Made by a program: the position numbers and the translations under genes
Part shown: positions 8,204 to 18,581 of the stretch, piece after piece
How positions within the stretch are numbered: the stretch's first letter is position 1
Layout of the letters: the number at the start of each line of letters is the position of its first letter
Notes under the pieces: generated by a model
Told to the model about the DNA's origin: nothing
What the model saw: the letters and a program-made list of their open reading frames with translations, nothing else
Database searches by the model: none
Source: Nonomuraea maritima
Lineage (GTDB): Bacteria; Actinomycetota; Actinomycetes; Streptosporangiales; Streptosporangiaceae
Assembly: GCF_900100395.1 (NCBI RefSeq)
Contig: NZ_FNFB01000008.1
Coordinates: 64,071 to 128,070, forward strand
Direction of reading: 5' to 3'
DNA length: 64,000 bases

Positions 8204-9436
8204 ATGTCCGTGGCCGAGGCCGCGTCCACGTCCACGTCCACCGGTTCGCGGGGCGGCCGGGCGCTGTTACTGGTCATCCTGGGTGCGCTGTCGGCGATCG
8301 GGCCGCTGTCCATCGACATGTACCTGCCCGCGCTGCCCGCCATCACCTCCGAGATGCTGAGCGCCCCGGCCCAGGTGCAGCTGACCCTCACGGCCTGCCT
8401 CATCGGCGTCTCCGTCGGCCAGGTGATCGCCGGCCCGCTGAGCGACGTGCGCGGCCGCAGGGTGCCGCTCATCGTCGGCGTGGCGGGGTTCATGGCGGCC
8501 TCGCTGCTGTGCGCGTTCGCCCCCTCGGTGCCCGTGCTCATCGCCTGCCGGCTGCTGCAGGGCATTCTCGGCGGCGCGGCCCTGGTCATCGTCCGGGCCG
8601 TCGTCCGCGACCTGTACGACGGCGCCGCCATCGCCCGCATCTTCGCCACGCTGATGCTGGTCAGCGGCCTCGCGCCGATCCTGGCCCCCATCGCGGGGGC
8701 GCAGCTGCTGGCCGTCACGTCCTGGCGGGGCGTCTTCGTGGCGCTCAGTGTCGCCGGGCTCGTCCTGCTGGTGGCCGTGCTGACCGGCGTACGCGAGACG
8801 CTGCCCGTGGCCGGGCGCGAGAGCGGCGGCCTGCGCAACACCGTCCGCACCTTCTGGCACCTGCTCGGCGACCGCGCGTTCATGGCCTGCGCGCTGACCG
8901 CCGGGCTGGCGTTCGCGGCCATGTTCGGCTACATCTCCGGCTCGCCGTTCGTCCTCCAGGAGGTGTACGGCGCCACGCCCCAGCAGTACTCGCTCATCTT
9001 CGGCCTCAACGCCTTCGGCCTGACGCTCACCGCACAGGTCGGCGGACGGCTGTCGGGCCGGGTGTCCCCGGCGCGCCTCGTGTTCACCGGGCTGGCGATC
9101 GCCCTTGTCGGTGCCGTGCTGCTGCTGACCGCCGCGCTGACCGGCCTCGGCCTGTGGGGTATCGTCGGCGGCCTGTTCGTCATCATGCTCGGCCAGGGCC
9201 TGGTGATGCCCGGGGCCGGCGCGCTGGCGCTCGCCTCGCAGCCGCCCCAGGTGGCCGGCAGCGCCTCGGCCCTGCTCGGGGTGCTGCAGTTCGCGCTGGG
9301 GGCGCTCTCGGCCCCGCTGGTCGGCCTGGTGGGCGCCGGCACGGCCGTGCCGATGGCGTGCGTGATGCTCGCGCTGATTCTCAGCTCGGCGCTCATGTTC
9401 ACCTTCCTGAGCCGGAGAACCGCGGCGCGGGCTTAA
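8204..9436 (+). CDS. Bcr/CflA-family MFS drug efflux protein
   Basis: 410 residues with about 12 TM segments. The N-terminus has the family hallmark IDMYLPALPAI in TM1 and the motif A-like DVRGRRVPL loop. Members export drugs such as bicyclomycin, chloramphenicol or sulfonamides, or dipeptides. It starts behind GAAAGG. Codon 22 (8267-8269) is TTA, very rare at this GC content and a possible point of bldA-type tRNA control. It precedes the SUF locus, separated by the iron box, and is probably not cotranscribed with it. Confidence 0.88.
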   Translation: MSVAEAASTSTSTGSRGGRALLLVILGALSAIGPLSIDMYLPALPAITSEMLSAPAQVQLTLTACLIGVSVGQVIAGPLSDVRGRRVPLIVGVAGFMAASLLCAFAPSVPVLIACRLLQGILGGAALVIVRAVVRDLYDGAAIARIFATLMLVSGLAPILAPIAGAQLLAVTSWRGVFVALSVAGLVLLVAVLTGVRETLPVAGRESGGLRNTVRTFWHLLGDRAFMACALTAGLAFAAMFGYISGSPFVLQEVYGATPQQYSLIFGLNAFGLTLTAQVGGRLSGRVSPARLVFTGLAIALVGAVLLLTAALTGLGLWGIVGGLFVIMLGQGLVMPGAGALALASQPPQVAGSASALLGVLQFALGALSAPLVGLVGAGTAVPMACVMLALILSSALMFTFLSRRTAARA

Positions 9437-9455
9437 TTAGGTAAGCCTAACCTGC
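9437..9455. promoter_or_regulatory. Iron box (IdeR/DtxR/DmdR operator) upstream of the SUF operon
   Basis: TTAGGTAAGCCTAACCTGC matches the DtxR/IdeR consensus TTAGGTTAGSCTAACCTAA at 16 of 19 positions, with an intact central inverted repeat. It lies immediately after the Bcr/CflA stop and 72 bases before the sufR start, where an operator for the SUF promoter would be expected. It implies iron-responsive control in addition to SufR. Confidence 0.8.
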
Positions 9456-9527
9456 GTGAGAAATTGCATTCCCGTCCCTTCCCCGATCCGTTTGTGAACG
9501 GGGAAGGAATTACGGCACACTGATGTT

Positions 9528-10235
9528 GTGAAAAACATGCCCACGATCGAGTCCGGTAGCGAGCGCGGTACGCGTGCCCGCGTGGCCAGGCTGATCCTTG
9601 AGCATGGCCCGGTCGCGGCCGCCGCACTCGGCGAGCGGCTCGGGCTCACCCCCGCAGCGGTGCGCCGGCATCTCGACGCACTGCTGGCAGACGGAATGAT
9701 AGAACCCCGCACGGTCCGGCCGCGCGGCCAGCGCGGGCGCGGGCGCCCGGCGAAGCTGTTCGCGATCACCGACGCCGGACGCAGCGCCTTCGAACACGCC
9801 TATGACGACCTGGCCGGCAGCGCCCTGCGCTACCTGGCCGAGCGCATGGGCCGTGAAGCCGTGACCGACTTCGCCCGCTCGCAGGTGTCCAGCCTGCTGC
9901 GGCGGCTGGAACCGGTCATGCGGACGGTGCCGGCCGACCAGCGCGTACAGGTGCTGGCGCAGGCGCTGTCGGCGGAGGGGTACGCCGCCTCGGCCAGCAA
10001 GGCCAAGTCGGGCGGCGACCAGCTCTGCCAGCACCACTGCCCGGTGTCGCACGTGGCCGCGGCCTTCCCGCAGCTGTGTGAGGCCGAGACGGAGGCGTTC
10101 GCGCAGCTGCTCGGCACGCCGGTGCAGCGCCTGGCCACGATCGCCCATGGCGACGGGGTCTGCACGACACATGTGAGCCCGCAGAGTCTGGGCGATCCCG
10201 CACAGAGAGACAAGAGCAAGGAGACCGGAAGGTGA
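9528..10235 (+). CDS. sufR: SufR-type iron-sulfur cluster-sensing transcriptional regulator
   Basis: 235 residues. An N-terminal ArsR/DeoR-like winged HTH (about residues 15-75, [17 protein letters not shown]) is followed by a C-terminal cluster-binding part with Cys167, Cys171, Cys184 and Cys212. It is the first gene of the operon and its stop overlaps the sufB GTG (GTGA). By family precedent, holo-SufR represses suf and loses its cluster under iron starvation or oxidative stress. The start is GTG at 9528 with no clear ribosome site, so a leaderless message is possible; ATG 9537 is an alternative. Confidence 0.9.
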   Translation: MKNMPTIESGSERGTRARVARLILEHGPVAAAALGERLGLTPAAVRRHLDALLADGMIEPRTVRPRGQRGRGRPAKLFAITDAGRSAFEHAYDDLAGSALRYLAERMGREAVTDFARSQVSSLLRRLEPVMRTVPADQRVQVLAQALSAEGYAASASKAKSGGDQLCQHHCPVSHVAAAFPQLCEAETEAFAQLLGTPVQRLATIAHGDGVCTTHVSPQSLGDPAQRDKSKETGR

Positions 10236-11644
10236 CTGTCACCGACCGCCCGGAGCTGGAAGGCCTCGGGAATTACAAGTTCGGCTGGGCCGACCCGGAT
10301 GCCGCGGGCGCGGCGGCCAAGCGCGGCCTGTCCGAGGAGGTCGTCCGCAACATCTCCGCGCTCAAGAACGAGCCGGAGTGGATGCTCGACCTTCGCCTGA
10401 AGGGCCTCCGCCTGTTCGACAAGAAGCCGCTGCCGACGTGGGGCTCCGACCTCACCGACATCGACTTCGACAACATCAAGTACTTCGTGCGCTCGACCGA
10501 GAAGCAGGCGGCTTCCTGGGACGAGCTGCCGGCCGACATCAAGAACACCTACGACAAGCTCGGCATCCCCGAGGCGGAGAAGCAGCGCCTCATCGCCGGC
10601 GTCGCGGCCCAGTACGAGTCCGAGGTCGTCTACCACAAGATCCGTGAGGACCTCGAGGAGAAGGGTGTCATCTTCGTCGACACCGACACCGGCCTGCGCG
10701 AGCACGAGGAGCTCTTCAAGGAGTACTTCGGCTCCGTGATCCCGGTGGGCGACAACAAGTTCGCCGCGCTCAACACCAGCGTGTGGTCCGGTGGCTCGTT
10801 CATCTACGTGCCGCCGAACGTCGAGGTCGAGATCCCCCTCCAGGCCTACTTCCGGATCAACACCGAGAACATGGGCCAGTTCGAGCGGACCCTGATCATC
10901 GTCGACGAGAACAGCTACGTCCACTACGTCGAGGGCTGCACCGCGCCGATCTACTCCAGCGACTCGCTGCACAGCGCGGTCGTCGAGATCATCGTGAAGA
11001 AGAACGCCCGCTGCCGTTACACGACCATCCAGAACTGGTCCAACAACGTCTACAACCTGGTCACCAAGCGCGCCGTGGCCTACGAGGGCGCGACCATGGA
11101 GTGGATCGACGGCAACATCGGCTCCAAGGTCACGATGAAGTACCCGGCCGTCTACCTCATGGGCGAGCACGCCAAGGGCGAGACGCTGAGCGTCGCGTTC
11201 GCCGGCGAGGGCCAGCACCAGGACGCCGGCTCCAAGATGGTGCACCTGGCGCCCAACACCAGCTCCAGCGTCATCTCCAAGTCGGTGGCGCGCGGCGGCG
11301 GCCGCACCTCCTACCGCGGTCTCGTGCAGATCGAGGAGGGCGCCCACGGCAGCGCCAGCACCGTCAAGTGCGACGCCCTGCTGGTCGACCAGATCAGCCG
11401 CTCCGACACCTACCCCTACGTCGACGTCCGCGAGGACGACGTCTCGATGGGGCACGAGGCCACGGTCTCCAAGGTGAGCGAGGACCAGCTGTTCTACCTC
11501 ATGAGCCGCGGGCTCGACGAGGACGAGGCGATGGCGATGATCGTGCGTGGCTTCGTCGAGCCGATCGCGCGCGAACTGCCCATGGAATACGCGCTCGAGC
11601 TCAACCGGCTGATCGAGCTGCAGATGGAAGGAGCCGTCGGCTGA
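10232..11644 (+). CDS. sufB: Fe-S cluster assembly scaffold protein SufB
   Basis: 470 residues, full length for SufB. The C-terminal beta-helix core carries the conserved region ending in [16 protein letters not shown] and the [21 protein letters not shown] tail. With SufC and SufD it forms the SufBC2D scaffold on which clusters are built from SufS-derived sulfur. No intein is present, unlike the SufB of Mycobacterium tuberculosis. It is coupled to sufR by GTGA and to sufD by a one-base stop/start overlap. Confidence 0.97.
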   Translation: MTVTDRPELEGLGNYKFGWADPDAAGAAAKRGLSEEVVRNISALKNEPEWMLDLRLKGLRLFDKKPLPTWGSDLTDIDFDNIKYFVRSTEKQAASWDELPADIKNTYDKLGIPEAEKQRLIAGVAAQYESEVVYHKIREDLEEKGVIFVDTDTGLREHEELFKEYFGSVIPVGDNKFAALNTSVWSGGSFIYVPPNVEVEIPLQAYFRINTENMGQFERTLIIVDENSYVHYVEGCTAPIYSSDSLHSAVVEIIVKKNARCRYTTIQNWSNNVYNLVTKRAVAYEGATMEWIDGNIGSKVTMKYPAVYLMGEHAKGETLSVAFAGEGQHQDAGSKMVHLAPNTSSSVISKSVARGGGRTSYRGLVQIEEGAHGSASTVKCDALLVDQISRSDTYPYVDVREDDVSMGHEATVSKVSEDQLFYLMSRGLDEDEAMAMIVRGFVEPIARELPMEYALELNRLIELQMEGAVG

Positions 11645-12768
11645 TGGGCCTGAACGAGAAGCCCTTGTCGACCCTGCACGAGAAGGCGTCCTACGAGCTC
11701 GCCGACTTCGAGGTCCCGACCGGCCGCGAGGAGGCGTGGCGCTTCACGCCGCTGTCGCGGCTGAAGGGCCTGCACAACGGCAAGGCCGAGCCCGTGGGCG
11801 GCGTCCGGGTCGACATCGACGCGGCCCCCGAGGTCACCGTCGAGACCGTCGGCCGCGACGACCCGCGGGTGGGCACGTCGTTCGTGCCCACCGACCGGGT
11901 CAGCGCGCAGGCGTGGAACAGCTTCGAGAAGGCCACCGTCATCACGGTGGGCCGCGAGACCGTCACGTCCCGGCCCACGGTCCTGACGCTGACCGGCTCC
12001 GCCGGTGAGGGCGCCGTCTACGGCCACATCGTGGTCAAGGTCGAGCCCCTGGCCGAGGCCACGGTCGTGCTCGACCACAAGGGCAGCGGCGTCTACGCCG
12101 ACAACATCGAGTTCGTCGTCGGCGACGGCGCCAACCTCAAGGTCGTCAGCCTGCAGGACTGGGACGACGACGCCGTCCACGTCTCGCACCACCACGCCCA
12201 GCTCGCCAAGGACGCGACGTTCCGGAGCTTCGTGGTGACGCTCGGCGGCGACCTCGTGCGCCTGTCGCCCAGCGTGACCTACACCGCTCCCGGCGGCGAC
12301 GCCGACATGTCGGGGGTCTACTTCGTCGACGCGGGCCAGCATCTGGAGCACCGCCTGCTGGTCGACCACTCGCAGCCCCACTGCAAGAGCAACGTCGACT
12401 ACCGCGGCGCGCTGCAGGGCCAGGACGCCCACGCCGTCTGGATCGGCGACGTGATCATCCGGGTCGAGGCCGAGGGCACCGACACCTACGAGCTCAACCG
12501 CAACCTGATCCTCACCGACGGCGCCCGCGCCGACTCGGTGCCGAACCTGGAGATCCTCACCGGCGAGGTGGCGGGAGCGGGGCACGCCTCCGCCTCGGGC
12601 CGCCTCGACGACGAGCACATCTTCTACCTCCAGGCCCGCGGCATCCCCCACGACGAGGCGCGCCGCCTGGTCGTGCGGGGCTTCCTCGGCCAGCTCATCG
12701 AGAAGATCCAGATCGAGGAGGTCCGCGAGCGGGTCCTCGGCGCGCTGGAGGCTGAGCTCTCCCGATGA
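11644..12768 (+). CDS. sufD: Fe-S cluster assembly protein SufD
   Basis: 374 residues from the ATG overlapping the sufB stop. It is a SufB-related beta-helix protein with the family C-terminal GRLDDEHIFYLQARGIPHDEA region and a conserved core HRLLVDHSQPHCKSNVDYRG. It partners SufB and SufC in the SufBC2D complex. The N-terminal region REEAWRFTPLSRLKGL is typical. Its 3' end overlaps the Rieske ferredoxin gene by four bases. Confidence 0.96.
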   Translation: MGLNEKPLSTLHEKASYELADFEVPTGREEAWRFTPLSRLKGLHNGKAEPVGGVRVDIDAAPEVTVETVGRDDPRVGTSFVPTDRVSAQAWNSFEKATVITVGRETVTSRPTVLTLTGSAGEGAVYGHIVVKVEPLAEATVVLDHKGSGVYADNIEFVVGDGANLKVVSLQDWDDDAVHVSHHHAQLAKDATFRSFVVTLGGDLVRLSPSVTYTAPGGDADMSGVYFVDAGQHLEHRLLVDHSQPHCKSNVDYRGALQGQDAHAVWIGDVIIRVEAEGTDTYELNRNLILTDGARADSVPNLEILTGEVAGAGHASASGRLDDEHIFYLQARGIPHDEARRLVVRGFLGQLIEKIQIEEVRERVLGALEAELSR

Positions 12769-13082
12769 GTTTCGAGAAGGTCTGCACGCTCGAGGACATC
12801 CCCGACGGGGGCGTCCTCGGGGTCGAGGTGGGCGAGACCCCGGTGGCGCTCGTCCGCCGGGGCCGTGACGTCTTCGCGCTGCACGACGTCTGCTCCCACG
12901 CCGAGGTGAAGCTGAGCGAGGGCGAGGTGTACGACGGCACGTTGGAGTGCTGGCTGCACGGCTCGTGCTTCGACGTCCGCACCGGCAAGCCGACCGGTCC
13001 GCCCGCCATCAAGCCCGTGAACGTCTACACAGTCAAGATCGACGGCGACGACGTTCTCGTCTCGCTCTCGAAGGAGTCATAA
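12765..13082 (+). CDS. Rieske-type [2Fe-2S] ferredoxin of the SUF operon
   Basis: 105 residues, a soluble NirD/bacterial-type Rieske ferredoxin. The cluster ligands are visible as CSH (about residues 44-46) and CWLH (about 64-67). It sits between sufD and sufC with an ATGA overlap upstream, the usual place in actinobacterial SUF operons. It may supply electrons for cluster assembly or persulfide reduction; this role is inferred from conserved position only. Confidence 0.9.
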   Translation: MSFEKVCTLEDIPDGGVLGVEVGETPVALVRRGRDVFALHDVCSHAEVKLSEGEVYDGTLECWLHGSCFDVRTGKPTGPPAIKPVNVYTVKIDGDDVLVSLSKES

Positions 13083-13825
<743 letters not shown>

Positions 13826-13829
<4 letters not shown>

Positions 13830-15082
13830 CTTCCGCCAGCTTCGATGTGGAGAAGATCAGGAAGGACTTCCCGGTCTTCTCCCGCGAGCTGCCCGACGGG
13901 CGACCGCTCGTCTACCTCGACTCGGGCAACTCCTCACAAAAGCCCACCCAGGTCATCGAGACCATGCGGGAGCACCTGGCGCTGCACTACAGCAACGTCG
14001 GGCGTGCCATGCACGTGCTCGGGGCCGAGTCGACCGACGCCTACGAGGGAGCCCGCGACAAGATCGCGGGCTTCGTCAAGGCGCCGTCCCGCGACGAGGT
14101 GGTCTTCACCAAGAACGCCTCCGAGGCGCTCAACCTCGTCGCCTACTCCTTCGGCAACCCCGCCAACACCGATCCGCGCTTCACGCTCGGCCCGGGTGAC
14201 GAGATCGTCATTTCCGAGATGGAGCACCACTCCAACATCGTCCCGTGGCAGTTGCTCGTGCAGCGCACCGGCGCGACGCTGAAGTGGTTCGGTGTCACCG
14301 ACGACGGGCGGCTCGACTACACGCCCGACCTCATCACCGAGCGGACGAAGATCGTCTCGATCGCCCACCAGTCCAACGTGCTCGGCACCGTCAACCCGGT
14401 CGCCGAGGTGGCCAGGCGGGCGCACGAGGTCGGCGCGCTGGTCATGCTGGACGCGTCGCAGTCGGTGCCGCACCACCCGGTCGACGTCACCGAGCTCGGC
14501 GCCGACTTCGTGGCCTTCACCGGTCACAAGATGGTCGGACCCTCCGGCATCGGCGTGCTGTGGGGCAAGGCCGAGCTGCTGGAGGCCATGCCTCCGTTCC
14601 TCGGCGGCGGCGAGATGATCGAGGCGGTCTGGATGGACCACTCGACGTACGCGCCCGTGCCGCACAAGTTCGAGGCCGGGACGCCGCCCATCGTCGAGGC
14701 CATCGGGCTCGGCGCGGCGGTCGACTACCTCACCGAGATCGGCATGGACGCGATCGAGGAGCACGAGCGCACGCTGACGGCGTACGCGCTCGAGGCTCTG
14801 AGCGCGGTCCCCACGCTGCGGGTCATCGGCCCGGAGACGCTGGAGGGGCGCGGCGGCACGGTGTCGTTCACGCTCGAGGGCATCCATCCGCACGACGTCG
14901 GGCAGATCCTCGACGACCAGTTCGGCGTCGCCGTACGCGTCGGTCACCATTGCGCGCGCCCCCTGCACCTGCGCTTCGGAATACCGGCGACCACGCGGGC
15001 GTCGTTCTACCTGTACAACACCACGAGCGAGATCGACGCGCTCGTGCGCGGTCTCCACCACGTCCAGAAGGTGTTCGCATAG
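13826..15082 (+). CDS. sufS: Cysteine desulfurase SufS
   Basis: 418 residues, class V aminotransferase fold of the group II desulfurases. The PLP lysine is Lys235 in FTGHKMVGPSG and the persulfide cysteine is Cys376 in RVGHHCARP. It removes sulfur from cysteine and passes it to SufU, encoded next. ATGA overlap with sufC; two bases separate it from sufU. Confidence 0.97.
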
Positions 15083-15084
15083 CC

Positions 15085-15522
15085 ATGATCGGCGAGTCGA
15101 TGTACCAGGAGCTGATCCTGGAACACTACAAGCACCCGCAGGGGCGGGGGCTGCGCGAGCCGTACGACGCCGAGGTTCACCACGTGAACCCGACGTGCGG
15201 CGACGAGATAACGCTCCGGGTCAAGGTGGGCGACGCCGGCAAGGTCCTCGACGTCTCCTACGAGGGCCAGGGGTGCTCGATCAGCCAGGCCGCCGCCTCG
15301 GTGCTGCACGAGCTCGCCACGGGCTCGACGGTCGAGGAGACGCTGGCCGTGATCGATGAGTTCACCCGGCTGATGCAGGGCAGGGGCCAGGTGGAGCCCG
15401 ACGAGGAGATCCTCGGCGACGCGGTCGCGTTCGCCGGGGTGGCCAAGTTCCCGGCGCGGGTCAAGTGTGCGCTGCTGTCGTGGATGGCCTACAAGGACGC
15501 TGTGGTGAGGAGCGCCGCATGA
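15085..15522 (+). CDS. sufU: SufU, sulfur-transfer partner of SufS
   Basis: 145 residues from ATG 15085; MYQELILEHYKHPQ at ATG 15100 is the usual family N-terminus, so the shorter start is possible. Zn/sulfur ligand cysteines are seen in NPTCGDE, GQGCSISQAA and RVKCALLSW, and the Gram-positive SufU-specific insert is present. It accepts persulfide from SufS. ATGA overlap with sufT. Confidence 0.95.
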   Translation: MIGESMYQELILEHYKHPQGRGLREPYDAEVHHVNPTCGDEITLRVKVGDAGKVLDVSYEGQGCSISQAAASVLHELATGSTVEETLAVIDEFTRLMQGRGQVEPDEEILGDAVAFAGVAKFPARVKCALLSWMAYKDAVVRSAA

Positions 15523-15878
15523 GCAAGCCAGTGCAGACCCCGACCGACTTCGACGGCGAGGCCACCACCGAGGAGGTCATGGAGGCACTGAAGGACGTCG
15601 TCGACCCCGAGCTCGGCATCAACGTCGTCGACCTCGGCCTCATCTACGGGCTCAACCTCGACCCCGTCGACGGTGGCAAGCCCATGGCCACCATCGACAT
15701 GACGCTGACCAGCGCGGCGTGCCCGCTGACCGACGTGATCGAGGACCAGGCCCACTCGGCGCTCGACGGCATGGTCTCCGACGTGAAGATCAACTGGGTC
15801 TGGCTGCCGCCGTGGGGCCCGGACAAGATCACCGACGAGGGGCGCGAGCAGCTTCGTATGCTAGGCTTCAACGTCTGA
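15519..15878 (+). CDS. sufT: SufT/MIP18-family (DUF59) Fe-S maturation factor
   Basis: 119 residues starting at the ATG that overlaps the sufU stop. The DUF59 core is visible as VMEALKDVVDPELGINVVDLGLIY and TLTSAACPLTDVIEDQ, with the conserved Cys. It is the last gene of the operon and is thought to help transfer or maturate clusters in target proteins. A hairpin terminator follows. Confidence 0.93.
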   Translation: MSKPVQTPTDFDGEATTEEVMEALKDVVDPELGINVVDLGLIYGLNLDPVDGGKPMATIDMTLTSAACPLTDVIEDQAHSALDGMVSDVKINWVWLPPWGPDKITDEGREQLRMLGFNV

Positions 15879-15895
15879 TCTTTTTCTGCTGACTC

Positions 15896-15916
15896 GGCCG
15901 GCGTTCTGCGCCGGCC
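15896..15916 (+). terminator. Terminator of the SUF operon
   Basis: Perfect 8-bp stem: GGCCGGCG at 15896-15903 and CGCCGGCC at 15909-15916, with a TTCTG loop, 18 bases past the sufT stop. A run of T precedes rather than follows the stem, so strength is uncertain. Confidence 0.6.
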
Positions 15917-16190
15917 CATTCAGGGTGTCGGCGGCCGGGTTGGGAAATCCCCGCTCCATAACGGTGGAATATCCGATAACATCCCGGTCGTTGGCACCAG
16001 GTACACATACACCGACGTCTCATCGCGCGTATCGCATCGCCTGCGGCCGATGCCCTGGTGTATCTCCCTCACTTTGATCCCGCCCTCATGGCGGCGGGTG
16101 CCCCTGAACGTGTGCGGCCGATGTGCCGCACGTCCCGGCTCGTCCTTTCGCAGAAGTGACGTGCCACTTCGATGGAAAGGCACGAATTTC
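15917..16190 (+). promoter_or_regulatory. Long structured 5' leader of the DEAD-box helicase gene
   Basis: About 270 bases without a convincing gene. It holds AATATCCGATAAC (15968-15980), the partner of the motif at 8112. Two hairpins follow: CCCGCC (16079-16084) with GGCGGG (16093-16098), and GTGCGGC (16112-16118) with GCCGCAC (16125-16131). Long leaders that control expression in the cold are known for DEAD-box helicase genes, so an RNA-based control element is plausible here. Confidence 0.45.
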
Positions 16191-18074
16191 GTGACCATGC
16201 TTGACGCTGTCATGCCCACGCTCGAGGAGACCCCCGAGCCCGGCCCGTCCGAGTTCGAGCTTCTCGGCCTCCCCAGGCCGCTCGTCAACGGGCTGGCCAA
16301 GCTGGGCTTCGACAGCCCGTTCCCCATCCAGAGCGCGACCATTCCCGACGTGCTCGCCGGCCACGACGTGCTCGGCCGTGGCCAGACCGGCTCCGGCAAG
16401 ACGCTCGCGTTCGGCCTGCCCACCATGGCGCGCATCGCCGGTGTCCGCCCGGCCCCCGGCCGCCCCCGCGCGATGATCCTCGTGCCCACCCGTGAGCTCG
16501 CCCTCCAGGTGCACGACGCCCTCGAGCCTCTCGGCCGCGGCCTCGGGCTGCGCATGAAGGTCGTCGTCGGCGGCATGTCCATGGGCAAGCAGATCGAGGC
16601 CCTGCGCCGTGGCGTGGACGTCGTCATCGCCACCCCGGGCCGTCTGGGCGACCTCATCCGGCAGGGCGAGTGCTCCCTGGGCGACGTCGAGGTCAGCGTC
16701 CTGGACGAGGCCGACCACATGTGCGACCTCGGCTTCTTCCCCGTCGTCACCGACCTGCTCGCGCAGACCCCGACCGATGGGCAGCGGCTGCTGTTCTCCG
16801 CCACGCTCGACGGCGACGTCGACAAGCTGGTGCAGCGCTTCCTCAAGGACCCGATCACCCACTCCGTGGCCCCGGCGACCTCGCCGGTCGACACCATGGA
16901 GCACCACGTGATGCAGGTCTCGCGCGACGACAAGTTCGACGTCGCCGCCGAGATCGCCAACCGTGAGGGCCGGACGATCATCTTCGTCCGCACCCAGCAC
17001 GGCGTCGACCGGCTGTGCAAGCAGCTGGCCCGGGTCGGCGTCAAGTCCGGCGGCCTGCACGGCGGCAAGCGCCAGAACCAGCGCACCCGCATCCTCGCCG
17101 AGTTCCGCGAGGGCGCAGTCAACGTGCTCGTCTGCACCGACGTCGCCGCGCGCGGCATCCACGTCGACAACATCAGCCTCGTGCTGCACCTCGACCCGCC
17201 GCAGGACCACAAGAGCTACCTGCACCGCGGCGGCCGCACCGCCCGCGCGGGCGAGAAGGGCACCGTCGTCACGCTGGTGCTGCCCAACGAGCGCCGCTCG
17301 ACCGACGCGCTCACCCGCCGCGCCGGCATCCACCCGTTCCGGCTCAAGGCCACCCCGGGCCACCCGCGGGTCGCCGAGGTGACGGGCGCCCGCACGCCGA
17401 GCGGCGAGGCCATCCCCGTGTGGGAGCCCGACGTCCGCAAGCCGCTGCGCCCGCGTCGCGACGGCGGCCCCTCCGAGCGTCGTGGCGGCCGTCGCAACCG
17501 CCGCGACTTCGGCGACGACCGTCGCCCGCGTCGCCACGACGGCGACGGCGAGCGTTCGTTCCCGTCGGGTGACGACCGTCGTCCGCGTCGGCACGACGGC
17601 GACGGCGAGCGTCCGTTCCCGTCGGGTGACGACCGTCGTCCGCGCCGGCACGGCGAGGGTGAGCGGCCCTTCGGGCGTTCCCAGGAGCCGCGCACGTTCA
17701 GTGACGACCGGCGTCGTGACAGCAGGCCGCGCGGCGGCTACCGCTCCGACGACCGTCCCTTCCGCCAGGACGACCGTGGCCAGCGTGGGCCGGGCTTCCG
17801 TTCCGACGACCGTCCGTTCCGTCAGGACGACCGCGGTCAGCGTGGGCCGGGCTTCCGTTCCGACGACCGCGGCCAGCGCGGGTCCGGGTTCCGCCCCGAC
17901 GACCGCGGCACCCGCTACGGCGGCTCCGACCGTGGCCGCCCGTTCTCGGGTGACCGCGACCGCGGCGGCTACCGCTCCGACGACCGCGGACCGCGCGACG
18001 GCCACCGCTCCGGCGGGCCGTCCGACGAGCGCGGCGGCTACCGCCGCAACGGCGGCCGTCGCTTCGACCGCTGA
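16191..18074 (+). CDS. DEAD-box ATP-dependent RNA helicase with Arg/Asp/Gly-rich repeat tail
   Basis: 627 residues from GTG 16191, chosen because GGAAAGG lies about 11 bases upstream; ATG 16197 is the alternative and the open frame further upstream is leader. Helicase core: Q-motif [10 protein letters not shown], Walker [32 protein letters not shown] and [10 protein letters not shown]. After residue about 430 comes a low-complexity basic/acidic tail made largely of two different 19-residue tandem repeats, rich in R, D, G and F. Such tails bind RNA and can promote condensates. Likely roles are ribosome assembly and cold adaptation. Confidence 0.93.
   Translation: MTMLDAVMPTLEETPEPGPSEFELLGLPRPLVNGLAKLGFDSPFPIQSATIPDVLAGHDVLGRGQTGSGKTLAFGLPTMARIAGVRPAPGRPRAMILVPTRELALQVHDALEPLGRGLGLRMKVVVGGMSMGKQIEALRRGVDVVIATPGRLGDLIRQGECSLGDVEVSVLDEADHMCDLGFFPVVTDLLAQTPTDGQRLLFSATLDGDVDKLVQRFLKDPITHSVAPATSPVDTMEHHVMQVSRDDKFDVAAEIANREGRTIIFVRTQHGVDRLCKQLARVGVKSGGLHGGKRQNQRTRILAEFREGAVNVLVCTDVAARGIHVDNISLVLHLDPPQDHKSYLHRGGRTARAGEKGTVVTLVLPNERRSTDALTRRAGIHPFRLKATPGHPRVAEVTGARTPSGEAIPVWEPDVRKPLRPRRDGGPSERRGGRRNRRDFGDDRRPRRHDGDGERSFPSGDDRRPRRHDGDGERPFPSGDDRRPRRHGEGERPFGRSQEPRTFSDDRRRDSRPRGGYRSDDRPFRQDDRGQRGPGFRSDDRPFRQDDRGQRGPGFRSDDRGQRGSGFRPDDRGTRYGGSDRGRPFSGDRDRGGYRSDDRGPRDGHRSGGPSDERGGYRRNGGRRFDR
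17511..17680 (+). repeat. 57-bp tandem repeat A in the helicase tail
   Basis: Copies start at 17511, 17568 and 17625, the third partial. Each encodes a 19-residue unit of the form [19 protein letters not shown]. Nucleotide identity is high, indicating recent duplication. Confidence 0.9.
17745..17900 (+). repeat. 57-bp tandem repeat B in the helicase tail
   Basis: Copies start at 17745, 17802 and 17859, the third shortened. Each encodes [23 protein letters not shown] 19-residue units. It has the same period as repeat A but a different sequence. Confidence 0.9.
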
Positions 18075-18084
18075 CCCAGCCTGA

Positions 18085-18131
18085 CCGCTGCCCGCCGTAC
18101 CCCCTTTCGAGGGAGGTACGGCGGGCAGCGG
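18085..18131 (+). terminator. Strong terminator of the helicase gene
   Basis: A 17-bp perfect outer stem (CCGCTGCCCGCCGTACC at 18085-18101 with 18115-18131) encloses an inner CCCT-TTCG-AGGG hairpin capped by a stable UUCG tetraloop. It lies just after the stop codon. Confidence 0.88.
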
Positions 18132-18253
18132 CGTTTCCGTGGGAAAGAAGGGCATCTGACCTGGTCCGTCTCGCGTGGCGGACGTGTGACCTCGCCACCG
18201 CGTGGCGCAGACTAGGCTTGACATCGCACGTCAGCCGACCGACGAGAGAGATC

Positions 18254-18517
18254 ATGAAGACCTTCGAAGAGCTGTTCGCCGAGCTGTCCGAGAAGGCCAG
18301 GACGCGACCCGCGGGCTCGGGCACCGTGGCCGCGCTCGACGCCGGCGTCCATGCCATCGGCAAGAAGGTCGTCGAGGAGGCCGCCGAGAGCTGGATGGCC
18401 GCCGAGCACGAGTCAGACGACAGGGCGGCCGAGGAGATCTCGCAGCTCCTCTACCACGTCCAGGTGCTCATGATCGCCAAAGGCATCGGCCTCGACCAGG
18501 TCTACAAGCATCTCTAG
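18254..18517 (+). CDS. hisE: Phosphoribosyl-ATP pyrophosphatase HisE
   Basis: 87 residues from ATG 18254; an in-frame GTG 36 bases upstream gives an unlikely longer form. The all-alpha MazG-like fold is seen in [18 protein letters not shown] and [14 protein letters not shown], including the acidic Mg ligands. It catalyses the second step of histidine synthesis, hydrolysing PR-ATP to PR-AMP. It is followed closely by hisG, the usual hisE-hisG pair of actinobacteria, away from the main his operon. Confidence 0.94.
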   Translation: MKTFEELFAELSEKARTRPAGSGTVAALDAGVHAIGKKVVEEAAESWMAAEHESDDRAAEEISQLLYHVQVLMIAKGIGLDQVYKHL

Positions 18518-18581
18518 GGCGCGGCGCGCCCACCACCGCAAGCCCCTGGAGAAGCACCTAGCGAGACATCGAGGACCTGAC

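Noticed and set aside
17511..17900. Regular 57-bp direct repeats as a possible CRISPR array
   Set aside because: Repeats are contiguous with no unique spacers, stay in frame and encode the helicase tail.
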